Part shown: in pieces, positions 27,551-37,344 of the stretch | How positions within the stretch are numbered: the first letter of the stretch is position 1 | How the letters are laid out: every line of letters begins with the position of its first letter | From: Ktedonobacter sp. SOSP1-85 | GTDB taxonomy: Bacteria; Chloroflexota; Ktedonobacteria; Ktedonobacterales; Ktedonobacteraceae | Reading direction: 5' to 3' | Assembly: GCF_016587415.1 (NCBI RefSeq) | Contig: NZ_BNJI01000003.1 | Span: 124,001 to 188,000, forward strand | Length of the DNA: 64,000 nt | Made by a program: the position numbers and the translations under genes | The notes under the pieces: generated by a model | Told to the model about the DNA's origin: nothing | What the model saw: the letters and a program-made list of their open reading frames with translations, nothing else | The model's database searches: none

Positions 27551-29065
27551 TCACAAAGAGCACCCCCCCTCTTCCTGGTAGGCAGGAAGGATCACATGGA
27601 CCGTGCTCCCCACGCCTAACGTGCTCTCAATCCAGATCAGTCCCCGGTGCTTATGAATGATATATTTACAAAGGGTCAGTCCTAGCCCTAGCCCGCTCAC
27701 TTCACGTGTCAGACTCCTATCGACCCGGTGAAAGCGGTGAAAAATGCGCTGCAACTGCTGGGGCGGAATGCCAATACCATGGTCGCGCACACAGAGCTCG
27801 ATGAAGGCTTCTGTCGTCTCATGCGCTTCCTGGGCGCTCCCTTGCGGTTCAAACCTGTCCCGCTCTTGCCCGAGCAGGAGAGTGGTGGGTAAGGGGTGAC
27901 GCAGGAGAATCTCGATCTCGCCTCCCTGGGGCGAATATTTGACTGTGTTGTCGAGCAACATATCCACGACATAGCGCAGCCGTTGTGGGTCAGCATACAC
28001 CAGCGGCTCCCCCAACGTGTCTTCATCCTCCAGGCGCAACGAGAAGCGAGGCTGCTGCGCATGCGCATACATATGCTGTTCCCAGCGTGACCGAGCCCCT
28101 AGCAGGGCTTGTTCAGCGGCCGTCACCAGATTGGTAGGGCTAAACTCAAAAAGAAGGGTCCCCGTCTCCAGTTGGGAGAGCTCGATGAGCTGATCGACCA
28201 GGCTTGCGAGATGGCTGCTTGCCTCATCGATCTCCTGGAGAAACTCACGCCGTTCCTCAGGCTGAATACGGTGTTCATAGCGCAACAAGGTATGGGTGTA
28301 ACCTTTGATTGCCGCAAGTGGGCTACGTAACTCGTGGCTAAGGGTCTCTTGAGATTCGGCCTGGATGAAATTCCCTCCAGAAGAAGATGGATGCAAGCTC
28401 ACGAGTGCAAGAAGCATCGTCATAAGAGCCACTCCTGCGGCCTCCTGAACGCAGAGCGGCAATGTATTGGAGGGAGTTGGCTCGATAACACGCTGCGTAT
28501 CACCTGTCGTTTGCATCATGAGCAACGTGGCAACGGGTGGCAAATGGAAGCGTGATGCTGGAATTGCTTCGCCGTGCTCATTTGCATGCTCACCCACATG
28601 CGCCTCCAGCACAACGTGAGAAGGCAGCGTAATTGGCAGAGGATAGGAGACGCGTCCCTCGGTGAGAGGCGTTGCCTGCATGATGGCATCCTGTGTGTGA
28701 AGAGAAGGAAGTATCTGCAAGAGATGCTGCATACTAATCCCCTGCAAGGACAGAAGATACCACTGCCCATGCGTAGTAAGACCTCCTATGAGTGGAAAGT
28801 GAAGCGCCAGAACATGGGCAACTTCGCGAGAGTGCTGCTCGGGTAGGCAAAGGAGAAGCGCTCCCTGGAGCTGATGTGCACAACGCAAGAGCATGTGAAG
28901 CAGGCGCGCTGCCGCTGTGGCAGCATCGATTTCTCCTGCAAACACTTGTTTTCCTAACAATCGTGCATACACCATCAGATCCAAGCATGAGGTTGTTGGT
29001 GTGGTCCCCAAGCTCTCTCCAGGCACAGAAAAGCAGCCACACGTTCGTGGCATTGGAGCATTCAC
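27551..29065 (-). CDS. Histidine kinase, paralogue of the kinase at 9336
   Basis: 504 aa. The N-terminal sensor region (about 1-240) resembles its paralogue (FDLIMLARFVGRQLF there, LDLMVYARLLGKQVF here; QEAAGVALMTMLLALV here). HisKA has SHELRSPLAAIKGYTHTLLRYEHRIQPEERREFL. The HATPase has DNTVKYSP, DHGIGIP and GLGLGLTLCKY. GTG 29065 has AAAGGAA 7 bases upstream; an ATG at 29053 is possible. The 181-base gap to the next gene includes the shared ATATCACAAT motif at 29158. No cognate regulator is adjacent, though an OmpR-type regulator is 2.2 kb away. Confidence 0.88.
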   Translation of the reverse strand: MNAPMPRTCGCFSVPGESLGTTPTTSCLDLMVYARLLGKQVFAGEIDAATAAARLLHMLLRCAHQLQGALLLCLPEQHSREVAHVLALHFPLIGGLTTHGQWYLLSLQGISMQHLLQILPSLHTQDAIMQATPLTEGRVSYPLPITLPSHVVLEAHVGEHANEHGEAIPASRFHLPPVATLLMMQTTGDTQRVIEPTPSNTLPLCVQEAAGVALMTMLLALVSLHPSSSGGNFIQAESQETLSHELRSPLAAIKGYTHTLLRYEHRIQPEERREFLQEIDEASSHLASLVDQLIELSQLETGTLLFEFSPTNLVTAAEQALLGARSRWEQHMYAHAQQPRFSLRLEDEDTLGEPLVYADPQRLRYVVDMLLDNTVKYSPQGGEIEILLRHPLPTTLLLGQERDRFEPQGSAQEAHETTEAFIELCVRDHGIGIPPQQLQRIFHRFHRVDRSLTREVSGLGLGLTLCKYIIHKHRGLIWIESTLGVGSTVHVILPAYQEEGGCSL

Positions 29066-29246
29066 GGCATTTCCTTTTGTTGGCTAGTAGATCGTCACTG
29101 ATGTGACTGTAGTATAGCCTGGAGAGAGACACAAGCACGTCACTCGCACATGACGAGATATCACAATACTAACACAAACATGCCGGGTTTGATTGCATCC
29201 CGTCACAAAGAAGGAGGTGGGAGAGATGGGAGAGAAGAGCTGGAAC

Positions 29247-30431
29247 TTATGTGGCAGTCGCGTTCTCGCCCTGCGACACGTCCCCAATGGGGAGCGTCAG
29301 GAAGAAGGCTGAGCCTTTCCCTTCCTCTGAGGTGAGCCAGAGGCGTCCCCCGTGTTGCTCAACGAGCATCCGACAGAGATACAGGCCCAGTCCGGTTCCG
29401 CTAATGCCCGCGGCCCTGGCATTGTCAGCGCGGATAAAGTGCCCAAAGATACTTGCCTGCTGCTGTTGGGGAATGCCTATCCCGGTATCCTGGACCTGAA
29501 TCTCCAGCATATTCTCGGCTGGTCTGGCAGCAAAACGGACAATCACTGATCCCCTTTGCGGACTATATTTGATAGCATTTGAGAATAAATTCGTGAGGAC
29601 TTGCTCAATACGTTTCGCGTTGATAGTGACTTCAAGGGCCTCTTGTGCGGTTTGTAGTTCTATATGATGCCGCGTTGTCATCCGGGCAAAACGCTCGACC
29701 ACGCGTCGGGTGAGCGCGACAATATTGGTGGGAGCCCGTTGGAGGACGTTGCGGCCTGACTGTAAACGGGTCACGTCCAGCAGGTCTTTCGTTAAATCGG
29801 TTAAGCGATTGGTCGCCTGCTCAACATCCTCGAGCCTTTCCAGTTGCCAGTCTTCGAGTAGGGTGCCATGCCCACGCACCGCTTGATGAATGAAACTACT
29901 CACGGCTGTTTTGAGGATTGCGAGCGGTGTACGTAGCTCATGGGCCGCGATGCCAATAAATTCATCTTTGAGGGACTCGGCCTGCTTGAGCGCACTCACA
30001 TCCTGGTGAATCACCAGGGCCAGGCATTCTTGCTCGCATTGATCCAGGGAGTGATGCTCTGAGGGCTCCATACTGTGCCAATGAGAAGAAGAGAGTGGGA
30101 CAGCGTTGACCAGGATAGGCAGGCGCTTCCCACAAGGTTGTTGGATAATTTCCTGGTGCTGATACACCGTTTCGTCTTGTAGGAGTGCACACGTGGTTGC
30201 CCAGGTTTCTGGAGGAAAGCGCCGCCTGGGGAGGCGCACCTGTGTCCCTTCTTTATGCTCCCATATTTGGGAGGCAGACAGGAAAGCGCTTATGAAGAGA
30301 TTTTCTGCATGTGATATGGCTGTGATACCTCTTTCCCTGGCTGTGACGGGTGAGAGAGTCCTACCAGATATGCTTATCACTGTCAGGGAGGTAACAACCG
30401 AGGGCGCCGATCCACTGGTACTGGTGAGCAA
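29247..30431 (-). pseudogene. 5'-truncated PAS histidine kinase, copy 2
   Basis: Homology to the kinase at 2993-5053 starts only near 30230 (FPPETWATTCALL against FPSEAWATMRALL) and runs to the end. PAS1, PAS2 and most of PAS3 are gone, while HisKA (AAHELRTPLAILK), NLFSNAIKYSP, DTGIGIP and GTGLGLYLC remain intact. The about 65 codons before the homology are read from what should be the doxX upstream region and look non-native. A functional kinase core could still be made, but the sensor is lost. Orientation relative to doxX is as in copy 1. Confidence 0.75.
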
Positions 30432-30504
30432 GGATTGTTCTTCTCTGGGGTATCATCCGTTTTCGTTCAATCGAGCGTACATATCGTTTCAGGGAGGAAA
30501 CATC

Positions 30505-31152
30505 ATGCAGATGTTGAAAACACTTCAACCACGCGCGTCAACTCAAATTGCCGAGCCACCAGTGGCACGGTTCCTGTTCGCGGACACCCGCATCGCCTGG
30601 CTCTGGATCATCGTTCGCTTGTATGTTGGCTATGAGTGGCTCACTGCTGGCCTGGAGAAACTGACGGGCCGGTCCTTTACGCTCGACGCGTCTTTCGGCC
30701 AGGCCGTCAAGGGAGGAGCCTGGGTCTTCAGCGGCCACGATGGGGCAGGGCTTAAGGGCTTTATCGCAGGAGCACTGGCCCAGGCAGGAGGCCCTCATCC
30801 AGCGGTGCAGGGCTGGTATGCTGCCTTTCTCCAACACTTCGTCCTGCCCAACGCTGCCATCTTTTCCTATATCGTCACCTTCGGCGAAGTCTGCATTGGC
30901 CTGGGCTTGATCTTTGGAGTATTGACAGGAATTGCCGCCTTCTTCGGTGTCTTCATGAACCTGAACTTCCTGCTGGCGGGCGCGGTGAGTATCAACCCCA
31001 TCATTGGAACATTGGCTCTCTTCCTGGTGCTGTCCTGGCGGATTGCTGGCTACTACGGTGTAGATCGGTACCTGCTCCCGTTACTGGGAACGCCCTGGAC
31101 AGGCTCGCTCGCGAAAAAACAGGCGCCCCTTCCCAAGGTGGCCACAAGTTAA
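30505..31152 (+). CDS. DoxX/DoxD-like membrane protein, copy 2
   Basis: 215 aa, aligned with copy 1 over its whole length (LQPR.STQI.EPPVA.FLFAD...AWLW; PHPAVQGWYAAFLQH; ITFGEV-type TM; WRIAGYYG.DRYLLPLLGTPWTGSL). ATG 30505 follows GGGAGGAAA. About 60 bases of leader also resemble copy 1. Because the adjoining kinase is truncated while doxX is intact, selection seems to have kept the membrane protein. Function as for copy 1, uncertain within the family. Confidence 0.85.
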   Translation: MQMLKTLQPRASTQIAEPPVARFLFADTRIAWLWIIVRLYVGYEWLTAGLEKLTGRSFTLDASFGQAVKGGAWVFSGHDGAGLKGFIAGALAQAGGPHPAVQGWYAAFLQHFVLPNAAIFSYIVTFGEVCIGLGLIFGVLTGIAAFFGVFMNLNFLLAGAVSINPIIGTLALFLVLSWRIAGYYGVDRYLLPLLGTPWTGSLAKKQAPLPKVATS

Positions 31153-31175
31153 ACACAGGAATCACAAACACTCTC

Positions 31176-31207
31176 AACGAGGAGTTGCGTCGACGCAACT
31201 CCTCGTT
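31176..31207. terminator. Perfect 32-bp palindromic terminator
   Basis: AACGAGGAGTTGCGTC and its exact complement, followed by TGTTCTT. It lies between doxX copy 2 and the convergent response regulator and probably stops both. Confidence 0.85.
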
Positions 31208-31237
31208 TGTTCTTCACGTTGGTTCGCAAGCTTCCCT

Positions 31238-31954
31238 TTATGGCATGGGCTGCGGGTCGACGAGGAGATAGCCAATGCCGATTCTGGTCAGGAGATAGCG
31301 TGGTTGAGACGGTGTTGGTTCGATTTTCTGCCGGAGGCGGTTCACATTGACCTGGAGCATGTGGCTCTCTCCCAGATATTCACTGCCCCAGACATGTTCC
31401 AACAATTGATCATGCGTCAGGACGCGCCCAACGTTCTGCGCCATATAGGCAAAGAGACGATACTCGACAGGGGTGAGCACAATGTCCGTTGCCCCTCGCT
31501 TGACCAGATGTTGCGCGTAATCGATGGTCAGCTCACCGATCTTCGTCGTGGCTTGCATCCCTTTCCCCTCGGTCGTCGCGAAGGAGGTACGCCGAAGAAC
31601 GGCGCGAATACGCGCCAGGAGTTCATCGACACTAAAGGGTTTGGTCAGATAATCATCGGCTCCTAAATCCAGCCCGAGGACCTTGTCCTTGTCCTGGCCC
31701 CTGGCGGTCATGACAATGATGGGAACGGTGGAGAACTCGCGTATCCGCGTGCAGGCCATAAAGCCATCAAGTTTGGGCATCATCACATCTAAAAGCACAA
31801 GATCGGGCATTCTGGTTTCCACAGCCTGAAGGGCTTGCGCTCCATCTTGGGTAGCAATGACCTCATAGCCCTCAAGTTCAAGGCTGCGTGACACGAGCCG
31901 CAGCAAACGCGGATCATCATCAGCAGTCACAACGGTGGTTTTCTTTGCAGCCAT
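31238..31954 (-). CDS. OmpR/PhoB-family response regulator
   Basis: 238 aa. The receiver domain (1-120) has acidic pocket ADDD (11-14), phospho-acceptor Asp56 in LLDVMMPKLDG, Thr in VMTARG and Lys in TKPFSVDELLARIRA. The winged-helix DNA-binding domain (about 140-232) has LTPVEYRLFAYMAQN, HVWGSEY and VNVNRLRQKIE. All signalling residues are present. It is an orphan regulator lying close to kinases at 27551 and 29247 and is the only regulator of its type in the window, so it is a candidate partner for several orphan kinases. Targets are unknown. Confidence 0.92.
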   Translation of the reverse strand: MAAKKTTVVTADDDPRLLRLVSRSLELEGYEVIATQDGAQALQAVETRMPDLVLLDVMMPKLDGFMACTRIREFSTVPIIVMTARGQDKDKVLGLDLGADDYLTKPFSVDELLARIRAVLRRTSFATTEGKGMQATTKIGELTIDYAQHLVKRGATDIVLTPVEYRLFAYMAQNVGRVLTHDQLLEHVWGSEYLGESHMLQVNVNRLRQKIEPTPSQPRYLLTRIGIGYLLVDPQPMP

Positions 31955-32268
31955 AGCTGTCTATCCTCTCGAGGCGGCGTTCCCATGAGAAGGAATCACG
32001 TGATGAACCATGTCCTGGGAACAAGCACAACTCCTCTCTCTGGCACGAATGTGTGCCCTTAGTATATCCCACACCACTCATCAAAGAAAAGCCATGCCCG
32101 TGCTGCCATCGACCAAACTCAGCCACAACCCCTGCAGAGGTACAGGCTCCTGTCTTCGTTAAGAAACAGTTCTTTGTCCGTGCGGGTAATGAAACCAAAG
32201 AGGCTCTTGGACACATTGGTATTGGTGGCAAAATCCAGTGACCTTGAGATTGACCCGTTTTGATGGAA
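31955..32268. other. Intergenic stretch without clear gene
   Basis: A short plus-strand frame at 32053-32241 encodes CPCC and a basic tail but has no ribosome site and no family match. Nothing else is evident. The stretch ends at an IS terminal repeat (32269). Confidence 0.4.
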
Positions 32269-32689
32269 GGTATTGTCAACTTAGCGAGAGAAAGGAAGCG
32301 TTCTCTTGAAAAGATGAGCAAGAGGAAGGGCAAAAGCAAAAAAGGGGCGAGGAGTTTGGTGTACTATGCGGCTCGTTCTACTCCTGTGATCTCGTTCCTT
32401 ACATGAAAGCGCTCCTGCAAGAGTGCACGATACGCTGATGCGTTGAGGCGATGTCGTTGGGGCCGAAAATGGTCAGAGATAGGACCAAAGGCCGAAAGAA
32501 AACGTTGGGCCTGACCCAAAGATTTCAACCTTCGCATCGTGCGTTCGCGTTACCGAGTTGGCTGATGTGAGTTTTCGGCGCGATTATTCAAGCCTTTGTG
32601 CTGGCGATGCTCCACACCTGGCATGATTTCTTTTTTCACAATGACATAGCTTGCCAATTGGTCAGTGAGAATGACGCGTGGTACATATT
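32269..32689 (-). mobile_element. Remnant of IS6-like element (same type as 60806-61665)
   Basis: It begins with the terminal repeat GGTATTGTCAACTT (32269-32282), shared with the elements at 53415 and 60806. From about 32430 the minus strand encodes the C-terminal third of the transposase (YVPRVI.TD.LASY, EHRQHKGLNNR.ENSH), broken in places. The element stops abruptly at the 3' end of the second MurB-like gene, so the right part was lost by deletion or recombination. Confidence 0.8.
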
Positions 32690-33718
32690 CTAGACCTGCT
32701 CCACAGGCCACTCACCCAGAATCTCGAGGTTTAACAGTAAATCGATTCCAGATTGTGCCAGAACGTGTTGGTGGGCCATAAGAATCAACAACAGGATTTC
32801 TTGAGCGGTTGCACCTCCCAGATTAGCGATATAATTTGCATTTTGCTCAGTAATCTTCGCATTGCCTATGGCTTTTCCTCCAAGGCCCGCTTGCGCAATC
32901 AGGTCTTTTGCAAGAGATCCTGTAGGATCTTTAAAGACAGGGCCAGTTTTCGGCAAGGCAGGCTCCTGGGTCTGACGCTCCTGCATATATTGGTGAGAAA
33001 GAGCGGCTATCTGGTGGGGGTATTTGCGCTGCAATCGCAAGGCTAATCGGAGCACAATTTCAGCCGGTTCGATCAGTTGTCTGCTTGGAAAGACGAGCTT
33101 GCCATCAGTATCGATATGAGTAGCACGATGGACACGAAAACGACTGTGCCGGTAACCCAGATCTAAATCCTCACGGGCATAATGTCTTTCAACCAGGGGG
33201 ACAAACACATCATACTGACCCGTATTGCAAGCACGTGCATCGAGCACATCAATCCATTGCAAGCTTTGTCCTAAATCCCTATTGTGAGCACCGGCATTAC
33301 TGATCAGACCAGCCCCCAGGGTTCCAGGAATGCCAATCCCAAATTCGAGTCCGGCCCACCCTAAGACTTGCAGTTGAGGAAGCAGTTGAGACCAGCGAAC
33401 GCCAGCATCAGCAATCAATGTCTCTGAGCGTTCTTCAATTACATACTGTTGCCAATCGATGCGGGCGACAATGCCTCGAACACCAGCATCAGCAAAAAGG
33501 ATATTTCTTCCCTCACCCACCAGCAGTAAAGGCCACTGATGGGTCATACACATCCGAATCAAGACTTCTAGTTCCTGAGGGGTTTGCAGGGTCAACCAGA
33601 GATCAGCTGGCCCCCCGACCTCGAAAGAACAATGGGGCGCCAACGGCTCCTGGAGCTGGAGCAGCCCTGGAAAATGAGGATGAAGAACGGTATAAGCTTG
33701 TTCCCTGTCAAACAACAT
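32690..33718 (-). CDS. MurB-like protein with altered active site, copy 2
   Basis: 342 aa with full-length MurB fold: SFEVGGPADLW, IPGTLGAGLISNAGAH and GYRHSRFR (Arg190). It departs from MurB at key points. The FAD motif reads GEGRNILFAD (Ser to Arg), the general-acid Ser of GSxFKxP is Pro260 in GPVFKDP, and the usual K-HAN stretch is EQNANYI. Glu332 (LNLEILGEW) remains. ATG 33718 has AAAGGA upstream. The stop abuts an IS remnant. Loss of the proton-donating Ser makes normal MurB activity doubtful; a related flavin reaction or a non-catalytic role is possible. Copy 3 shares the changes. Confidence 0.8.
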   Translation of the reverse strand: MLFDREQAYTVLHPHFPGLLQLQEPLAPHCSFEVGGPADLWLTLQTPQELEVLIRMCMTHQWPLLLVGEGRNILFADAGVRGIVARIDWQQYVIEERSETLIADAGVRWSQLLPQLQVLGWAGLEFGIGIPGTLGAGLISNAGAHNRDLGQSLQWIDVLDARACNTGQYDVFVPLVERHYAREDLDLGYRHSRFRVHRATHIDTDGKLVFPSRQLIEPAEIVLRLALRLQRKYPHQIAALSHQYMQERQTQEPALPKTGPVFKDPTGSLAKDLIAQAGLGGKAIGNAKITEQNANYIANLGGATAQEILLLILMAHQHVLAQSGIDLLLNLEILGEWPVEQV

Positions 33719-35097
33719 GCGTATGATCCTTTCTTTGGAAAAGGGAAAGGGCGAAACCTGGGCCTACGTTCAGGGAAAAGGAGATCCCAACGTTCAGCAG
33801 GGGCTGTAATGAGGCTACCCTTGAGAGAGGCGGGATCGAACGGGTGATTGGAAGGAACACGCACTGGCTTGGGTAGGAATCCCCCTTCTGTCCCTAGCAC
33901 AAAGAAATCGGGGCCTGCTGCATTGGTCGGCTCTGAATTATTGTTGAGAGTAATGCTATCCGCACTCCCATTATCTATATACAATTGCAGGTTCAGGAAT
34001 CGCGCCTGGCAACCGTTGAGAACACGTAGGCGATAGCGCCGATCCTCAACGGTTGTCTCGGGATATACCGTGCCATTCGCAAGCATGGTATCACCGAACA
34101 TCTCTGGGACAACCGAGCGATCTGGTGGCAAACCCAGAGGATGAGGACCTAGCGACCAACGGTTCGTCTCATAGACGTGGGGGTACCACAAGCTGCCCAC
34201 CTCCCTGGGGCCCGGCCAACTGGGATCTTTGCGCTCGAGATCAGTTCCAACGAAAATCTTATCCTGGATAATGAGAGGAATCTCGCGCCCACCATGTTCC
34301 ACAAAGTCGAGCAGGCCATCGTTACGCAATTCAGACTCGAAGTGATCGCGTATAATATAGGCACTGGCAATTCCAGCAGAGGCATTGAGCCGGGTAAGAC
34401 AGTAAGCGTGATCGTGATACCAGACCAGTCGTGCACTCTGATCGTTGGGATAGTAGTACTCCGCTTGATCAGGTTCGAGATGAGGGTTGAGCAATTTGTA
34501 GATGTTCCCATTTTGACTCTGCACACTCGGTCCATACTGCCCATCTGGCGTCAACCAGGTACATGGGCAGCCATCGCTGGTCCAGGGTACAAATCCACCG
34601 TGTATGTGCGTCGTCGTTGCATTCTGCTGTTTCTGAGCACCAGGGAAGTTGGCACTCCTATCAACTGGCAGAATGTGCTTCGGTGGCAACTCATTCGTAA
34701 ACGTGACCTGTATTGGTTTCCCGCGCTGCACCACAAAGATGCCTCCAAGGTGCCTCTGCACTTGCGCTCGCCCACCAAGCGGAACGACCGAGTGATAGCC
34801 CCATAACGTTGTTGCTCCAAGGTCGGGATGTAATTGAACCGTGAATTGCCTGATGAAGAGTGAATAATGCGTCACCCCTGTGGTGGGAGCGACAAAGGCG
34901 TCTGGAGTGGCAACCGGAATCCCCCCAGGACCAATGCCGCGTAGAGGCTGATGAAATTTCTTTAGCCCTTTCCTTGTATGAAAGGGAAACACATTCCTGA
35001 CATCAAAATACCAGGGAGCAGCCTTGGCTGCTCCTATACCTATACCTAATGTATACGCCAATAACTGTCGTCGCGTGATGGTTGGATACGTTGCCAT
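33592..35097 (-). pseudogene. Multicopper oxidase, C-terminally truncated (CotA/bilirubin-oxidase type)
   Basis: It starts with a Tat signal (TRRQLLAYTLGIGIGAAKA, twin Arg at 9-10), so the parent protein was exported. Cupredoxin domains 1 and 2 follow with copper-ligand motifs HIHGGFVPWTSDG and WYHDHA. Homology ends near ERWDLLF (about 33768). The remaining codons run into the start of the MurB-like gene and are not oxidase. The last domain, which should carry HPxHxH and HCHxxxH (T1 and trinuclear copper ligands), is missing, so the product cannot be an active oxidase. The breakpoint coincides with the copy-2 MurB promoter region. Confidence 0.85.
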
Positions 35098-35320
35098 GCT
35101 CTCTCCCCACAGAATGTCCTCTAGGATGAGCTACGGATGTCTCTTTTCAAGGAGAGCAGAACTCGTAAAGCCCCTGATACCCGCTCCTTGGTGTATCCAC
35201 TCGTGTTCAAGCCCAATGAGCAATCCAATGTATGGAATACGATAACCTGCAGCATAAGCGTGCGATACTATTTGGTGTCACCGTCAGGAAATCTCTCCTG
35301 ATGCCACGTATCACAAACGG

Positions 35321-35640
35321 CTACACATCATTACCCGCTCCTGCGAGGAGAAAGGCACGCATGTCCCGTTCCAGCCGCGTTACCAGGCCTGGTACCGCTT
35401 GCTCTACCAATGATGAGAGCGTATCCCCAAGAGCAAAACATCCACTCTTCAATGGCATAGACAGTACCCGTGGCGGAAGCTGATGCACAGACAGCACCCG
35501 ATGCTGCTCCACTTGTCATGGCATCAATAACAACGGCACTCGTGGCCCCTTCTCAGGCATCCATGATAGCGTTCACTGCCGTCTTTGTCTCTTCGCACAA
35601 GCCCTCCTCAGTAATGATTTCACGCCGTTGGGGAGTCCAA
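35321..35640 (-). pseudogene. Decayed unidentified ORF
   Basis: A minus-strand frame reads from about 35640 (PQRREIITEEGLCEETKTA), hits one TGA, continues through an Ala/Ser/Gly-rich hydrophobic stretch and then appears to shift frame into LGDTLSSLVEQAVPGLVTRL before stopping. One stop plus one frameshift suggests a degraded small gene. The family is not recognised. The rest of the 569-base gap 35098-35666 is featureless. Confidence 0.35.
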
Positions 35641-35666
35641 ACTAGCTGAAATCCCCTCGAATCCTT

Positions 35667-36701
35667 TTAAGGACGACCAGGCCAGGCTCCGAGGATGTCA
35701 ACATTCAATGCCAGTTCTATGCCAGCGTGCTTCAGAACCCCTTGATGAGCCTCTACGATGAGGGAGAATATCTCTCTCGCCGTCGCATCACCGGTATTGA
35801 CAATGTAATTAGGATTCTGTACAGCGATCTGTGCTTTGCCGAAGGTTTTCCCCTGAAGATGAGCCTGTGCGATGAGATCCTTTGCCAGATACCCAGGAGG
35901 ATCTTTGAAGATGGGTCCGGTTCTTGGCAGGGGCGGCTCATCGGCCCGGCGCTCCTCGATGTACCCGTTACAACGCGCAGCCAGTTGTTGAGGATCTTCA
36001 CGATGCAAACGGAGTCCCAGTTTCACAACAATTTCTGCGGGCTCGATCAACTGACGGATCGGGAAGATCAGGTTCCCTTGTCCATCGAGATGGGTGTAGC
36101 GATTGATGCGGAAACGACTGTGGCGGTAGCCAAGATCTAAATCATCACGGTCATAGCGGCGGGTGACCAGGGTGGGAAACGGATCTCCGAGATGAGTATT
36201 GCAATTCCGGGCATCTAAGACTTCGATCCATTCGAGCGCCTGTCCCAGTTCTTGGTTATGAGCGCCGGCGTTACTGATCAGGCCAGCGCCCAGGGTTCCC
36301 GGGATGCCAATCCCAAATTCCAGGCCTGCCCAGCCTGCGGGAATCACCTGATGCAGCACTTGAGGCCAGCGTACTCCTGCCTCTGCAATCAGTGTGGCAG
36401 TACCATTACGATGGTCTTCGATTTCGTACTGTTGGAGGTCCATTCGGGCAACGATGCCGCGCACGCCTGCATCAGCAAAAATGACGTTTCTTCCCGCCCC
36501 GACCAGCAAGAGCGGCCATTGATGGGTAGTACAGAGACGGAGCAAGGACTCCAGTTCCTCATGGGTTTCCAGGGCAACCCACAGATCAGCTGGTCCTCCG
36601 ACTTCAAAGGAGCAATGCTGCGTCAGCGGTTCGTTTCGGCACACCCGGTCACGAAAATGGGAGTGCATCAGTTTGTATGCTTGTTCGATAGCGAGAACCA
36701 T
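35667..36701 (-). CDS. MurB-like protein with altered active site, copy 3
   Basis: 344 aa from ATG 36701 (GAGG upstream); the longer frame adds low-complexity codons of the CHPERASSRPLS kind, typical of a translated repeat. The fold is complete (IPGTLGAGLISNAGAHNQELGQ, GYRHSRFR). As in copy 2, the FAD motif has Arg for Ser (GAGRNVIFAD) and the general-acid site is GPIFKDP. The C-terminal Glu is also replaced by Asp (LNVDILGAW), and K-HAN is QNPNYI. It is therefore further from MurB than copy 2. Copies 2 and 3 are each other's closest relatives here and probably form a distinct subfamily. Confidence 0.8.
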   Translation of the reverse strand: MVLAIEQAYKLMHSHFRDRVCRNEPLTQHCSFEVGGPADLWVALETHEELESLLRLCTTHQWPLLLVGAGRNVIFADAGVRGIVARMDLQQYEIEDHRNGTATLIAEAGVRWPQVLHQVIPAGWAGLEFGIGIPGTLGAGLISNAGAHNQELGQALEWIEVLDARNCNTHLGDPFPTLVTRRYDRDDLDLGYRHSRFRINRYTHLDGQGNLIFPIRQLIEPAEIVVKLGLRLHREDPQQLAARCNGYIEERRADEPPLPRTGPIFKDPPGYLAKDLIAQAHLQGKTFGKAQIAVQNPNYIVNTGDATAREIFSLIVEAHQGVLKHAGIELALNVDILGAWPGRP

Positions 36702-37344
36702 GTGTTTTTTCCTCACTTCCGTAAGCGAAAGCGGCCGACTCGAAGCTCGTTCAGGATGACAAGCACATCGAGATCTTCCTGAAGCAACGCTCCGGCTGCC
36801 GGGACAGTCCAGGACCATCCAATCAACAACCTGTCCGCAGCTATGAAACTCGCCCTCTGTCTCTCGGCGGAAAGGTGTTCACACGCTTGCTACAGGTTGG
36901 CAGGCAAGGAAATCCCCAGGCGTTCTAATCAGCCCCCTCTCTCGGCTCCAGAAGTAGCACGTTGCCTTTGTGACAGGGGTTTCTCATCCATTGCCGCTGC
37001 TGATACGCCAACCAGGATGCGAGAACAAGCAAGGGTAGGTGCAGAAGAGGTTCTCATGTAGCTCACCTTTCGTAAGGGAATGTGAGGGGATGGTGGGATG
37101 GTGTCAAGTGCTGTCAAGGATGACGTTGCACTGCAGCGAGCTGTGGTGAGATGTTGCAGTGGCAGTGAGCGCAGAATGCAAGAAACCCAGACACGACCAT
37201 CACATATTGTTTTCTCTTGCCCCTCCAAGTCACTCTGTTCCCTGTCACATACACACTGTTTCTTCTCATTCAAGGTGAACACAGATCGATGGCATTGTGC
37301 TCACACTGATGGAATACCTGTTCGTCGACGTCTGACCGCTCTCC
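36702..37344. other. Long intergenic region with a REP-like sequence
   Basis: Near 36746-36785 the sequence GTTCAGGATGACA and nearby GAGATCTTCCT resembles the dispersed repeat whose translation reads CHPER..SRP in many environmental genomes. No gene is convincing in the rest, up to the IS terminal repeat at 37345. Confidence 0.35.
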
